From: Actinophytocola oryzae
GTDB taxonomy: Bacteria > Actinomycetota > Actinomycetes > Mycobacteriales > Pseudonocardiaceae
Reading direction: 5' to 3'
DNA: 64,000 bases
Assembly (NCBI RefSeq): GCF_004364325.1
Contig: NZ_SOCP01000003.1
Coordinates: 434,001-498,000, forward strand
The stretch's first letter is position 1. The number at the start of each line of letters is the position of its first letter. Positions 1 through 8,466 of this stretch are shown one piece after another. Under the pieces are notes generated by a model, which searched no databases, was not told the origin of the DNA, and saw nothing but the letters and a program-made list of their open reading frames with translations. A program made the position numbers and the translations under genes.

Positions 1-777
1 GGCCTGGATCACGATCACGGCGAGGCCGTGCGCGACCACGTCGTGCAGCTCCCGGGTGATCCGGTCGCGTTCCGCGGCCGCCGCGAGCTGGGCCTGCTGG
101 TCCCGCTCCCGTTCCAGGTCGTGCGCGCGTGCCCGGAGTTGGCCCACGTAGACGCGGCGACTGTGCGCGCCGGCACCGACCGCCCAGGAAGCGACCAGAC
201 TCGGCCCGAGTACGAACAGACCCGCCAAGAAGGTGGACCCGCCGCCGGGGTCGGCGGGACCGACAGGTGCGTCGGCGGGCGGTTCCGTCGAGGACTGCGC
301 GGCTCTGCCTGCGTCGAAGGCCACCTGCGGCACCCCGCCCGTCCGCCCCTCGACCGTGAGATACGTACTCCAGCCGACGATCAGCAGCAGCGTCCCGGCT
401 AGTGCCGCGAACGAGACCGCCCGATGTCCGTACCGCGCGGCGACGGTGTACAGCAGGACCACCAGACCGAGGTCGACCAGATCGAGGATCGTGGCAGGCG
501 CGGCCGGGTCCACGCGAACCGAGGATGCCAGTGCGCAGACGGCGAGCGTCGGTACCGGCCACCGCCTGCGGACGGTGATACCGGCCAGGACGAGGACCGC
601 CGCGATCGACCACAGGACGACCTGTCCGTCTCGCTCGCCACCGACCGGGGCGCCGTCCGTACCACCCGTGAGCGGGGAGGGGCCGTCCACCAACACCACG
701 ACCGCGGCCAGCGCGGTGGCGAGCACCGCGTCCTGCGCCAGCGGCCGGCGCACGAAGGCGGGGAGGCGGGTCGTCAT
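1..777 (-). CDS. Two-component sensor histidine kinase, N-terminal part (cut by window edge)
   Basis: The first 259 residues of a membrane sensor kinase are visible; the ATPase domain lies beyond base 1. The N-terminus holds several hydrophobic segments, followed by a short coiled stretch rich in Arg, Glu and Gln, and then the dimerisation/phosphoacceptor box ERDRITRELHDVVAH, with His245 the likely phosphorylated residue. That box is typical of the HisKA_3 class, whose partners are NarL/LuxR-type response regulators. The start used is ATG at 777; an in-frame GTG at 789 would add four residues. The gene is divergent from the secreted hydrolase at 956, and the shared 180-bp region carries a tandem direct repeat. 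The signal sensed cannot be told from the sequence. Confidence 0.85.
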   Translation of the reverse strand, partial: MTTRLPAFVRRPLAQDAVLATALAAVVVLVDGPSPLTGGTDGAPVGGERDGQVVLWSIAAVLVLAGITVRRRWPVPTLAVCALASSVRVDPAAPATILDLVDLGLVVLLYTVAARYGHRAVSFAALAGTLLLIVGWSTYLTVEGRTGGVPQVAFDAGRAAQSSTEPPADAPVGPADPGGGSTFLAGLFVLGPSLVASWAVGAGAHSRRVYVGQLRARAHDLERERDQQAQLAAAAERDRITRELHDVVAHGLAVIVIQA

Positions 778-856
778 CGCCTTGATCACTCTCGGCAGCC
801 TACGGACCGACGGGGAGCGCCACGTCCGTCGCGCGACAGGCCCACCCGCGCCGCCC

Positions 857-904
857 TACATCTCGGGACAGAGGCGGCCGTACATCTCGCGACAGAGGCG
901 GCGG
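857..904. repeat. Two adjacent copies of a 24-bp direct repeat in a divergent promoter region
   Basis: TACATCTCGSGACAGAGGCG (S = G in the first copy, C in the second) followed by GCSG occurs twice back to back at 857-880 and 881-904. It lies between the divergent histidine kinase (start 777) and secreted hydrolase (start 956). Tandem direct repeats spaced by about two helical turns suit a response-regulator dimer. This role is inferred from position only. Confidence 0.5.
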
Positions 905-955
905 TCTGTCCGCGGGCCGATGCGGCCGCGACATCGCCGACAGCACGATCATGGC

Positions 956-2521
956 ATGACTCTACGTGAATCACTGGCGCGTCAGTCGGTGCGCAAACGG
1001 ATGTGGGCCGTCGTGGCCGTGGCCGTGATCGGACTGGCCCCGCTGCCCCTCCGCGCCGCCGTCGCGGGAACGCAGACCCACGGCTCGGACTCCTCGGTCG
1101 TCTGGCAGCCGTGCCCGACCTACTCGGACGACGCGATCCGGGCCCAGGGTGTCACCGACGAACAGATACCGAGGTACCGCGCCCTGCTCGCCCGAATGGA
1201 ATGTGGCGTGGTCGGCGTTCCGCTGGACTACGGCCGGCCGGACGGACGCCTGATCAACGTCGCGATCACCCGGTTCAGGGCGCTGGACCAGGCGCACCGG
1301 CTGGGCAGCATCGCGATGAACCCTGGCGGACCCGGGGCAGGCGGTTACCTGATGCCCATCAAGGTCACCATGTTCAACGACCAGAGTGCGCGGCTCAACG
1401 AGCGGTACGACCTGATCGGCTTCGATCCCCGGGGAGTGGGTTACAGCACCAAGGTCGACTGTGCGGCACGCGGGAACCCGGTACCCGGTGTGCTCACCGA
1501 GGCAGCGGCACACGACAGCTACGACATGGTGGTCGCCGCCGGCCAGGCCTGCGTGCAGGCCGATCCGGGGTTCGTCGCCCAGTTGACCACGGTGAACGCG
1601 GCGCGCGACCTGGACCGGGTGCGGGCGGCCCTTGGTGAACAGACGCTCAGCTTCATCGGTGTGTCCTGGGGTACCTGGCTGGGCGCGGTGTACCGCAACA
1701 CCTTTCCCGGCCGGGTTGGACGGATGTTCCTGGACAGCGTGGTGAATCCCCAGGACGGCTCGGCCGTCACCGAGGACGAGGGCGCCACGGCCGCCGAGCG
1801 CGAGTTCGCCCGGTTCGCGGCGTGGATCGCGCAGCACGACGACACCTACCACCTCGGTGCCACCCAGGCGGACGTCCAGGCCGCGGTTCTGGCGCTCGTG
1901 CGCGACTACCAGGCGAACCCGAAGCAGTTCACCGACCTGCCGCCGCCCGTCGACGGCGTGATGATCGCCAACCTGGCCGCACAGCCACTGTCGACGTGGC
2001 CGCAGGTGAGTGCGGCGTTCGCCGCGCTGCGGGACGCACAGGGCCCCACGGCTCCACCCGCCCTCCAGGCGATCTTCGGCGGGCACCCGGGTGGTTCGGC
2101 GCCGGACGCGCCCGAGGAGATGAACCCGACCATGCGGCGCGCCGCCGCCTGCAACGACGACACCAGCCGGCTCGACTTCTCGACGGCCTGGACCAGGTAC
2201 CAGCGGCGGCTGGCACAGAACCCGGTGACCGGCCTGCGCAACATGTTCCCACCCGAGTGCGTCGGCTGGCCGCTGCCCGCCCAGGTGGTCACGCTGCGAC
2301 CGACCGGCGGATCACTGGTGCTGTCCGGCCACCGCTACGAGAACATCACTCCGTACGAGTGGGCCGCACGGCTGCACTCGAAGATCGGCGGCAGCCTGTT
2401 CACCGTGGAGGACGACGAACACGGGTCGGTCCTGAAGAACGCCGACTGCGCCGAGGAACTGGTGGCCTACTTCAACACCGGCCGGATCGACCGGGGTTGC
2501 GACGGCGTTCCCACGCCGTAG
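956..2521 (+). CDS. Secreted alpha/beta hydrolase, tripeptidyl aminopeptidase-like (S33/TAP family)
   Basis: This 521-residue exported hydrolase probably trims peptides at their N-terminus outside the cell, as the Streptomyces mycelial tripeptidyl aminopeptidases (SlpD/SlpE type) do. Residues 1-37 form a signal peptide with an Arg/Lys-rich n-region (RKRMWAVVAVAVIGLAPLPL). The oxyanion-region motif NPGGPG is at about 122-127 and the nucleophile elbow GVSWG places Ser237 in the active site. The C-terminal quarter, with the CVGWP and LSGHRYENITPYEWA stretches, matches the TAP-like C-terminal domain. ATG 956 is preferred because it directly precedes the signal peptide; the frame stays open far upstream but encodes Arg/Ser/Thr-rich sequence antisense to the kinase gene. 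Substrate is inferred from family only. Confidence 0.85.
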   Translation: MTLRESLARQSVRKRMWAVVAVAVIGLAPLPLRAAVAGTQTHGSDSSVVWQPCPTYSDDAIRAQGVTDEQIPRYRALLARMECGVVGVPLDYGRPDGRLINVAITRFRALDQAHRLGSIAMNPGGPGAGGYLMPIKVTMFNDQSARLNERYDLIGFDPRGVGYSTKVDCAARGNPVPGVLTEAAAHDSYDMVVAAGQACVQADPGFVAQLTTVNAARDLDRVRAALGEQTLSFIGVSWGTWLGAVYRNTFPGRVGRMFLDSVVNPQDGSAVTEDEGATAAEREFARFAAWIAQHDDTYHLGATQADVQAAVLALVRDYQANPKQFTDLPPPVDGVMIANLAAQPLSTWPQVSAAFAALRDAQGPTAPPALQAIFGGHPGGSAPDAPEEMNPTMRRAAACNDDTSRLDFSTAWTRYQRRLAQNPVTGLRNMFPPECVGWPLPAQVVTLRPTGGSLVLSGHRYENITPYEWAARLHSKIGGSLFTVEDDEHGSVLKNADCAEELVAYFNTGRIDRGCDGVPTP

Positions 2522-2541
2522 TGCGTTGACGTACGAGGGGG

Positions 2542-2563
2542 CTCCCGGCGAACCTGCCGGGAG
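2542..2563. terminator. Hairpin between convergent genes
   Basis: CTCCCGGC and GCCGGGAG form a perfect 8-bp stem with a 6-nt loop just after the hydrolase stop (2521) and before the convergent dimethylargininase stop (2602). Flanking GAGG/CCTC extends the pairing imperfectly. There is no U-tract, as is usual in high-GC actinomycetes. Confidence 0.6.
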
Positions 2564-2601
2564 TCCTCCTGCGTTCGGCGAAACCGTGGCCGGCCAGGAC
2601 G

Positions 2602-3351
2602 CTAGCGCCCGCGTAGCCGGACCGACAGGCAGGTCACGCAGCCTTCCAGCTTCTCGAACTCGCTGATGTCGACCGTGACCACGCGCAGCCCCCGGCTCTC
2701 GAACAGCGCGGCGGTGCGCGGCGCGCTCGCGGCCATCAGTACCGCGTCACCGCCGAGCAGGACGACGTGTGAGCCGCTTTCCTCGGGCACGGCAAGGAAA
2801 TCCGCGAAGGCGGCCGGGTCGTCGACCAGTGGCGGGTACCCGATGACGGTCCCGTCGGGCAGCGCGGTGACCGCCGACTTGAGGTGCAGCACCCTGGTGA
2901 CGGGCACCGGCACGACGGTCGCGTCGGGGAGGTGCGTGGCGAGCTGGGCGATGCCCTCGTCATTGGTACGACCACTGCGCCCGACGTGGACCGTGTCACC
3001 GATCTTGAGGACGTCACCACCGTCGAGCGTGCCGGGTGCCTCGATCCGCCGGACGTCGTACCCGTCCAGCGCCGCCTCGACCCCGGCTGTCTCCGGCCTG
3101 CGCGACGCCGCCCCCGACCGCGCGAGCACGGCCGTGTTCCGGTGGACGACAACGGGATCCTCGACGAACACCGCGTCAGGGCAGTCGTCGGCAGGCGCGA
3201 CCTCGACGCAGGTCCACCCGGCGGCGGTGAGCGCGTCCACATAGGACGACCACTGCCGGTGCGCGAGCGCGACGTCGACCTCCTGCCGTTCGACGTGCGA
3301 GACGAGACCTTCGGCAAGACGAGGCCCCGGCCGCCGAACCAACGCGATCAC
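2602..3351 (-). CDS. ddaH: N(G),N(G)-dimethylarginine dimethylaminohydrolase (dimethylargininase)
   Basis: This 249-residue pentein-fold enzyme probably hydrolyses methylated arginines to citrulline and methylamines in the cytoplasm. The sequence shows the expected landmarks: CPDAVFVEDPVVV (residues about 58-70) with acidic substrate-binding residues, the LDGGDVL motif (about 110-116), the LHLKSAVT stretch with the catalytic His region, and the C-terminal EGCVTCLSVRL, in which Cys241 aligns with the catalytic cysteine of the DDAH/arginine deiminase superfamily. Length is typical of bacterial DDAH (about 250-280). It stands alone, divergent from the chitinase gene. A related amidinotransferase or small arginine deiminase is possible, but the short length favours DDAH. 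Confidence 0.85.
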   Translation of the reverse strand: MIALVRRPGPRLAEGLVSHVERQEVDVALAHRQWSSYVDALTAAGWTCVEVAPADDCPDAVFVEDPVVVHRNTAVLARSGAASRRPETAGVEAALDGYDVRRIEAPGTLDGGDVLKIGDTVHVGRSGRTNDEGIAQLATHLPDATVVPVPVTRVLHLKSAVTALPDGTVIGYPPLVDDPAAFADFLAVPEESGSHVVLLGGDAVLMAASAPRTAALFESRGLRVVTVDISEFEKLEGCVTCLSVRLRGR

Positions 3352-3413
3352 CTCGCCAGCCTACGTCACACCGTTCGGCCGCCTGTCCGAGACATCCGGT
3401 TTATTCCGCTGTA

Positions 3414-3451
3414 TTGGTCCAGACCTTGCCGTTACCGCTGGTCTAGACCAC
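3414..3451 (+). promoter_or_regulatory. Two DasR-type dre operators upstream of the chitinase
   Basis: TGGTCCAGACCT (3415-3426) and the perfect palindrome TGGTCTAGACCA (3439-3450) lie 24 bp apart, about 60-95 bp before the chitinase start. Both closely match the dre sites bound by the GntR regulator DasR in Streptomyces and the 12-bp direct repeats described in Streptomyces chitinase promoters. This implies N-acetylglucosamine/chitin-responsive control. Confidence 0.85.
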
Positions 3452-3509
3452 ACTGTGGCCAGGAGATCCACGGGGTGCCTTTCGTTTCCCTGCGCGCGAA
3501 GGAGTCGCG

Positions 3510-5063
3510 ATGCGAAGATGGCTCACCGGGTTGGCCTCGGCCGCCCTGTTAATCGGTTTCGTCTCGGTGGCGCCCGCCGGTGCCGCCGCGGGCCTCACGG
3601 CCACGTTCACCAAGGTGTCCGACTGGGGCTCCGGCTTCGAGGGCAAGGTCACCGTCGCCAACTCGTCCGGCTCGGCGGTCAACGGCTGGACCATCGAGTT
3701 CGACCTGCCCGGCGGCTTCTCGATCCCCACCGCCTGGGACGCGCAGCACACCGCGAGCGGCCAGCACCACACCTTCCGCAACCCGAGCTGGGCGCCGACG
3801 CTCGCCCCGGGCGCCACCGCGACCTTCGGGTTCAACGGCACCCCAGGCAACTTCTCCGGCATCCAGAACTGCCGCTTCAACGGCGAGGGCTGCGACGGTG
3901 GCGGCGGCGGCAACCCGGGTGCGCCGGGCACGCCGGGCACGCCGAGCACGGGCGGCACCACCAACTCCGCGATCACCCTGTCGTGGGGCGGGTCTTCTGG
4001 CACCGTCACCGGCTACCGGATCTACGAGGGCTCGACGGTCCGGGCCACCGTGACCGGCACCTCCACCACGATCAGCGGCCTCGCGGCCTGCTCGACGCAC
4101 ACCTACGCGGTCGCCGCCTACAACAGCGCGGGCGAGTCCGCACGCAGCGGCTCGGTCACCGCGACGACCACCGGCTGCACCAACCCGGGCGGCGGCGGCC
4201 GGGGCGCGCCGTACCTCTACATGGGCTGGGGCGACCCGCCGGCACCCGCGACGGTCATGTCCGCGACGGGCATCAAGTGGTTCACCATGGCGTTCGTGCT
4301 CTCCGGCGGCGGCTGCACGCCGTCGTGGGACTCGGCCCGCCCGCTGACCGGCGGTGTGGACCAGCAGACGATCAACGCGATCCGCTCGGCGGGCGGTGAC
4401 GTCGTGCCGTCGTTCGGCGGCTGGCAGGGCAACAAGCTCGGGCCCAACTGCTCGACGGCGCAGGCACTCGCGGGCGCCTACCAGCAGGTCATCAACGCCT
4501 ACGGGCTCAAGGCGATCGACATCGACATCGAGAACTCCGACGAGTTCGAGAACGACACCGTGCGCAACCGGATCCTCGACGCGCTGAAGATCGTCAAGCA
4601 GAACAACCCGGGCATCCAGACGATCGTCACGTTCGGCACGACGACCACCGGCCCGAACTACTACGGCAACCTGCTGATCGAGCGCGCCGCGGCCATCGGG
4701 GCCAACATCGACGTGTTCACGATCATGCCGTTCGACTTCGGCGGCTCGAACATCGCCACCGACACCATCAACGCGTCGGAGGGCCTGAAGAACAAGCTCA
4801 AGTCCTCCTTCGGCTGGAGCGACACCCAGGCTTACCAGCACATGGGCATCTCCGGCATGAACGGCCTCTCCGACCAGCAGGAGATGACGTCGACCGGCAC
4901 CTGGACCACGATCCGCGACTGGGCCAAGTCACACGGCCTCGCCCGGCTCGCGTTCTGGGCCGTCAACCGCGACCGGGGCTGTGCGGGTGGCGGCGTGGTG
5001 AGCAACTGCAGTGGGATCGCCCAGAACAACTGGGACTTCACACGCATCACCGCGGGTTTCTGA
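3510..5063 (+). CDS. Secreted modular chitinase: CBM2 - FnIII - GH18
   Basis: This 517-residue extracellular enzyme should cleave beta-1,4 bonds of chitin. Residues 1-26 form a signal peptide ending in APAGAAA. Residues 27-127 are a cellulose/chitin-binding CBM2 module with conserved Trp residues (VNGWTIEF, WDAQH, NPSWAP). A Gly/Pro linker leads to an FnIII-like module (about 150-222), a second Gly-rich linker, and the GH18 barrel from about 234. The GH18 catalytic signature is seen as D337-I-D339-I-E341, with Glu341 the proton donor. AAGGAG lies just upstream of ATG 3510. The gene is monocistronic, preceded by two DasR-like operators and followed by a strong hairpin. It resembles the single-barrel streptomycete chitinases with the GWGDPPAP start of the catalytic module. 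Confidence 0.93.
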   Translation: MRRWLTGLASAALLIGFVSVAPAGAAAGLTATFTKVSDWGSGFEGKVTVANSSGSAVNGWTIEFDLPGGFSIPTAWDAQHTASGQHHTFRNPSWAPTLAPGATATFGFNGTPGNFSGIQNCRFNGEGCDGGGGGNPGAPGTPGTPSTGGTTNSAITLSWGGSSGTVTGYRIYEGSTVRATVTGTSTTISGLAACSTHTYAVAAYNSAGESARSGSVTATTTGCTNPGGGGRGAPYLYMGWGDPPAPATVMSATGIKWFTMAFVLSGGGCTPSWDSARPLTGGVDQQTINAIRSAGGDVVPSFGGWQGNKLGPNCSTAQALAGAYQQVINAYGLKAIDIDIENSDEFENDTVRNRILDALKIVKQNNPGIQTIVTFGTTTTGPNYYGNLLIERAAAIGANIDVFTIMPFDFGGSNIATDTINASEGLKNKLKSSFGWSDTQAYQHMGISGMNGLSDQQEMTSTGTWTTIRDWAKSHGLARLAFWAVNRDRGCAGGGVVSNCSGIAQNNWDFTRITAGF

Positions 5064-5075
5064 GGAACGGTTGAC

Positions 5076-5106
5076 AACGGGGTGGCCGCGATCCGGCCAC
5101 CCCGTT
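5076..5106 (+). terminator. Strong hairpin terminator after the chitinase gene
   Basis: AACGGGGTGGCCG (5076-5088) and CGGCCACCCCGTT (5094-5106) form a perfect 13-bp stem with a 5-nt loop, starting 12 nt after the chitinase stop codon. Confidence 0.8.
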
Positions 5107-5174
5107 CTCATGTCCACCGGCGGGAACCCACGCACCACCCGCACGCGTCCCACCTCCGGCTGAGGGGGTTCCAG

Positions 5175-5717
5175 GTGGTCACGTTCGCGGCGGAGGTGCC
5201 CGGCGACGCACAGCTCGTCGTGCGGAGCGACGGCCGCACCAGGGTCCTGTACGTGCTGTTGCTGGCCGCCGTGGCACTCGAGCTGGTCGTCGTGGCAGGG
5301 GTCGCGGTCCTCGGCGGCCTGCTCGGCGCCCCGATGCTCTACCCGCTGGTCGTGCCGCTGCTCCTCCAGCTCCTGTTCATCGTGCCGGTCGTGCGCGAGT
5401 ACCAGGGGCTGCTCGGCCCGCAGCTGGCGGCGGACCACACCGGGCTGTGGGTACGCACCGGGCTCGGACGCAGGCCCGAGGTCGTGCACCTGCCGTGGGC
5501 CGCGGTCGACGGGATCGACGCCACGCGCAAGGGCCCGGTCGTGCGGATCATGAGCAGGCACGGGGAGACCCTCGTCGGCACGCGGCCACGTGCGCGGGTC
5601 CGGTCGCTGCGCCGCCGGTTCGGGACCGCCTTCGTCGTGGACGGTCGCCGCAGCATCGAGCCCCCCGACCAGATCGTGCACCGGCTCGGGCAGCTCGCCG
5701 TGTGGGCTCGTCGGTGA
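5175..5717 (+). CDS. Two-TM membrane protein with PH-like C-terminal part, function unknown
   Basis: I do not recognise a characterised family. The 180-residue product has two hydrophobic segments (about 26-48 and 52-70: VLYVLLLAAVALELVVVAGV and LLYPLVVPLLLQLLFIVPVV-like), then a soluble domain of about 105 residues. That domain's alternating strands (GLWVRTGLGRRPEVVHLPWAAVDGID, GPVVRIMSRHGETLV) resemble the bacterial PH-like domains of small membrane proteins. GTG 5175 is chosen because GAGGGGG lies 8 nt upstream; earlier in-frame starts fall inside the chitinase terminator. The stop abuts the stop of the convergent glycerophosphodiesterase gene with no gap. Confidence 0.6.
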   Translation: MVTFAAEVPGDAQLVVRSDGRTRVLYVLLLAAVALELVVVAGVAVLGGLLGAPMLYPLVVPLLLQLLFIVPVVREYQGLLGPQLAADHTGLWVRTGLGRRPEVVHLPWAAVDGIDATRKGPVVRIMSRHGETLVGTRPRARVRSLRRRFGTAFVVDGRRSIEPPDQIVHRLGQLAVWARR

Positions 5718-6500
5718 TCACATCACCGCGGTGACCAGCTCCTTGCGCAGCTGTCCGAGCACCTTGGGCACGTTGTTGACGCACAGCGCGTCCACGCCGG
5801 CATCCAGCAGCACCTGCGCGAACTTCACCGTCGGGCACCACGCCAGGAACTCCCGCCCACTCGCGTGCACGGTGTCCACCACGTAGTCCAGCGGCCGGTG
5901 CAGCTCCTCGGGCTCCCGCTCGTTGGGCCGCAGCGACCCCCAGTGCGGCGCCAGGACCTGCACGTCCAGGTGCGCGGCCATCGCGACGGCCTGCCCGATC
6001 GGGAACTCCACCCACGTCAGCAACGCACGAGGCACCGAGGGCGCCAGCTCACGGGCGATGTCCAACGCACCCGCGTCGAACGAGCTGACCAGCGTCGGAC
6101 GGCGGCGGTCCTCACGGCGCGCGACGACGGCGAGCTGGGCCATGGTCGTCCCGGCGCGGTCCCGAACGGCGTCCTCCATGACCGTCTTCACGTCGAAGTC
6201 GACGCCGACACCCGGCGGCAGGGCCTCGAGCAGCTCGTGCAGGTCGAGTGCGCCGTCGCCGGTCGCCTCGGAGCCGGTGATGTCGGCGTAGAACACGCCG
6301 TCGGCGTTCGCCGGGTTGTGGGCGACGACCAGGCGGTCGTCCGACGTGCGGCGGACGTCCACCTCGACCCAGTCGATGCCGAGCGCGACCGCGGCGAGGA
6401 ACGACTCGAGCGTGTTCTCGCGGATACCGTCGACTTGGCCTCGGCCGAGGCCACGATGTCCCAGGAACGCGGGTCCCGGGCCGAACACTCTGCCGTTCAT
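5718..6500 (-). CDS. Glycerophosphodiester phosphodiesterase family protein
   Basis: This 260-residue protein has the GDPD barrel hallmarks: HRG near the N-terminus (FLGHRGLGRG), the ENTLESF motif, EVDVRRTSDDRLVVAHNP carrying metal-binding Glu and Asp and the second His, and a later VDFDVK. The reaction expected is hydrolysis of a glycerol-3-phosphodiester to glycerol-3-phosphate and an alcohol. No signal peptide is evident, so a cytoplasmic role is likely. It is last in a minus-strand run after a cytidylyltransferase-like gene and a CDP-glycerol glycerophosphotransferase, which fits turnover or supply of glycerol phosphate for a wall polymer. A GC-rich hairpin (6502-6521) sits in the 31-nt gap upstream, so it may be partly uncoupled from its neighbours. 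Confidence 0.88.
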   Translation of the reverse strand: MNGRVFGPGPAFLGHRGLGRGQVDGIRENTLESFLAAVALGIDWVEVDVRRTSDDRLVVAHNPANADGVFYADITGSEATGDGALDLHELLEALPPGVGVDFDVKTVMEDAVRDRAGTTMAQLAVVARREDRRRPTLVSSFDAGALDIARELAPSVPRALLTWVEFPIGQAVAMAAHLDVQVLAPHWGSLRPNEREPEELHRPLDYVVDTVHASGREFLAWCPTVKFAQVLLDAGVDALCVNNVPKVLGQLRKELVTAVM

Positions 6501-6531
6501 AGCGCGCCGCCACCGGCGCGCCCGCTACAGC

Positions 6532-7239
6532 TCAGGCGGCCGAGGTGACGGTCTTGCCCACCTCCACGTTGGCACGTTCGAGGTCTCCGGCGAAGTCCAC
6601 CTCCACGACGAAGAACTCGGAGATGGACAACGCCAACACCGGCAGGCCGGCCGTCTCGATCGCGGACTCGATGCCGCGCTCGAAGTAGTCGGTGTCGGTG
6701 CAGCCCTCCAGGTGCTCGACCAGCGTCGCCCGGTCGGCCGACGCGATGTAGTTGATCCCGACGGCCTCACCGAGCCCGTCCACCACTGATTTTGACAGCT
6801 TTTGGACGAGTCCGTCGGCGGACGCGGTGTACTTCACTTCTTCTTCACCGCATGCTTCCGTGTTGACGCACACGAAGCTGCGGTCGGCCTCGACCATGGC
6901 CGCCACCTTGACCAGCAGCTTCGGGTCGAACACGACGTCGCCGTTGAGCCACAGCACCCCGCCCGGCGGCACCAGCCGCAACGCCTTGAGCAGGCTCTTG
7001 GACGTGTTCGTCTGCTCGTAGCGCTCGTTGTAGACGAACCGGGCCTCGGGCGCGTGCCGCATGACCTCCTCGGCGTGGAACCCGACGACGATCGTGACGA
7101 CCGGGTCGGTCAGACCACCCGCGAGGTTGTCCAGCTGCTGGCGCATGATGCTGCGGCCGTCGGCGAGCGGGGTGAGCGGCTTGGGGTGCGGCATCCCGAG
7201 GCGGGTGCCCATCCCGGCGGCCAGGATCACGACGTTCAT
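6532..7239 (-). CDS. Nucleotidyltransferase, probable CTP-dependent (glycerol-phosphate or sugar-phosphate cytidylyltransferase)
   Basis: The 235-residue product begins MNVVILAAGMGTRLG with PKPL at about 19-22, the signature of NTP-transferases of the GlmU/LicC/RfbA superfamily. WLNGDVVFD (about 96-104) supplies the metal-binding Asp. Length and single domain fit LicC-like or glycerol-phosphate-activating cytidylyltransferases better than long sugar pyrophosphorylases. The start overlaps the stop of the upstream CDP-glycerol glycerophosphotransferase gene by 4 nt (7236-7239). That coupling suggests it makes the CDP-activated donor used by its neighbour, but the substrate is an inference. Confidence 0.75.
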   Translation of the reverse strand: MNVVILAAGMGTRLGMPHPKPLTPLADGRSIMRQQLDNLAGGLTDPVVTIVVGFHAEEVMRHAPEARFVYNERYEQTNTSKSLLKALRLVPPGGVLWLNGDVVFDPKLLVKVAAMVEADRSFVCVNTEACGEEEVKYTASADGLVQKLSKSVVDGLGEAVGINYIASADRATLVEHLEGCTDTDYFERGIESAIETAGLPVLALSISEFFVVEVDFAGDLERANVEVGKTVTSAA

Positions 7240-8441
7240 ACGGGCACCTCCACGGTGGTGTTCGAAAGGTGGGCGTCACGGGTGCGCACCGCGTCGTCGA
7301 TCGCGGCGAGGAAGCGGGTCGTGCTCTCCCCCGGCGCGAGGTCGCCGAAGTACAGGGTGCGCACGGCCGCGCGGGCGTCGCGGTACTCGTCGTCGTCGAG
7401 GCGCGCCGCGACGGTCTCGGCGAGCATCCCGATGGTGGCCGAGTCGATCACGTCGGCGCAGCGGCTGATCGGCGCGTCGGTGTGCAGGCGCTCCCGGTCG
7501 TCGTACCGGTCGGCGACGAACATCGGCTGGTCCTGGCGGGTGTACAGGAAGTCCAGGCCGACCGAGGACACGTCGGTGATCATGAGGTCGCACCCTGGGA
7601 AGACGGCGAGGATGTCGCCCTGCTCCTGGACGACGTGGCCGTCACCCCTGGAGAGCCTGCGCACGATCTCCCGGTGCGCCGCGGCGATCTCGGGCAGCGG
7701 GCTCACGGCGACCCTCGGGTGCGGCTTGTAGACCAACCGGACATCGGGCACGGCGAGGACCTTCTCGACGATGGCGACGCCGTGCACGTCGACGGAGGTG
7801 TAGTTGTTGGAGGCGTTCTCGCCCTCCCAGGTCGGCGCGTAGAGCACCGTCCTCTGTGTACTGGCCGGCAGCACCGGCGCGGGGCGCAGGTCCAGCTGCG
7901 GGCGGCCGACGGCCACGAGCTTGGTCTCGTCGAACTCCATGAGCGCCGCGCGGTGGCGCCGCCGTGCCGCCTCGCCTGCGATGAACACCCGGTCGTAGGC
8001 CTTGACCTGGTTGGACACCATGCAGACCTTGTCGCTCTCGCCGTGGTTCACGTGCACGTGCAGCATCCGCCGCTGCATCAGCGAGTGGAAGTTGTGCACG
8101 GAGTTGTTGACGTAGACGGCGACCTTGAAGTCGCTCGACTCGTAGAGCTGCACGAGGTCGGGGAACGCGGGCGCGAGGACCTTCCGCAGCGGGGTCTCCA
8201 GCTCGGCGTAGGTCCTGCGGCTGCGCGTGATGATCGTGACCGGATGTTCCTCGTCCAGTCTCTCCAGGACCGGGAGCCACTGTTTCAGCTGGTACAGCTT
8301 CCGCGGGTCGTCGGCGAAGTAGACGGCGACGGTCCCCGGCACGGGTGTGCCCGGCTCATAGCCGGCCGGCGTGGGGCCGTTGGGCGCGTCGAGAAGACGT
8401 CGAGCGTCGCGAGGCTTTTTGCGGTTGCCGAACAAGCCCAC
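7236..8441 (-). CDS. CDP-glycerol:glycerophosphate glycerophosphotransferase family protein (TagF/TagB-like)
   Basis: This 401-residue protein should transfer glycerol phosphate from CDP-glycerol onto a wall-polymer primer or glycolipid. Family motifs are in order: NHGESDK (residues 132-138), YAPTWEG (about 205), YKPHPR (about 243) and ITDVSSVGLDFL (about 287-298), the conserved catalytic and nucleotide-binding blocks of the glycosyltransferase-like Glyphos_transf family. No membrane segment is obvious; these enzymes are peripheral on the inner membrane face. GTG 8441 is used, with GGAG about 10 nt upstream. It leads a minus-strand set with the cytidylyltransferase and glycerophosphodiesterase. 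Substrate could also be another polyol phosphate. Confidence 0.85.
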   Translation of the reverse strand: MGLFGNRKKPRDARRLLDAPNGPTPAGYEPGTPVPGTVAVYFADDPRKLYQLKQWLPVLERLDEEHPVTIITRSRRTYAELETPLRKVLAPAFPDLVQLYESSDFKVAVYVNNSVHNFHSLMQRRMLHVHVNHGESDKVCMVSNQVKAYDRVFIAGEAARRRHRAALMEFDETKLVAVGRPQLDLRPAPVLPASTQRTVLYAPTWEGENASNNYTSVDVHGVAIVEKVLAVPDVRLVYKPHPRVAVSPLPEIAAAHREIVRRLSRGDGHVVQEQGDILAVFPGCDLMITDVSSVGLDFLYTRQDQPMFVADRYDDRERLHTDAPISRCADVIDSATIGMLAETVAARLDDDEYRDARAAVRTLYFGDLAPGESTTRFLAAIDDAVRTRDAHLSNTTVEVPV

Positions 8442-8466
8442 AGATGGACTCCAGGAGGTGCGTAGC

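Noticed and set aside
233..955. N-terminal extension of the TAP-like hydrolase by about 240 residues
   Set aside because: The extension is Arg/Ser/Thr-rich, antisense to the histidine kinase gene, and would bury the signal peptide that starts at 956.
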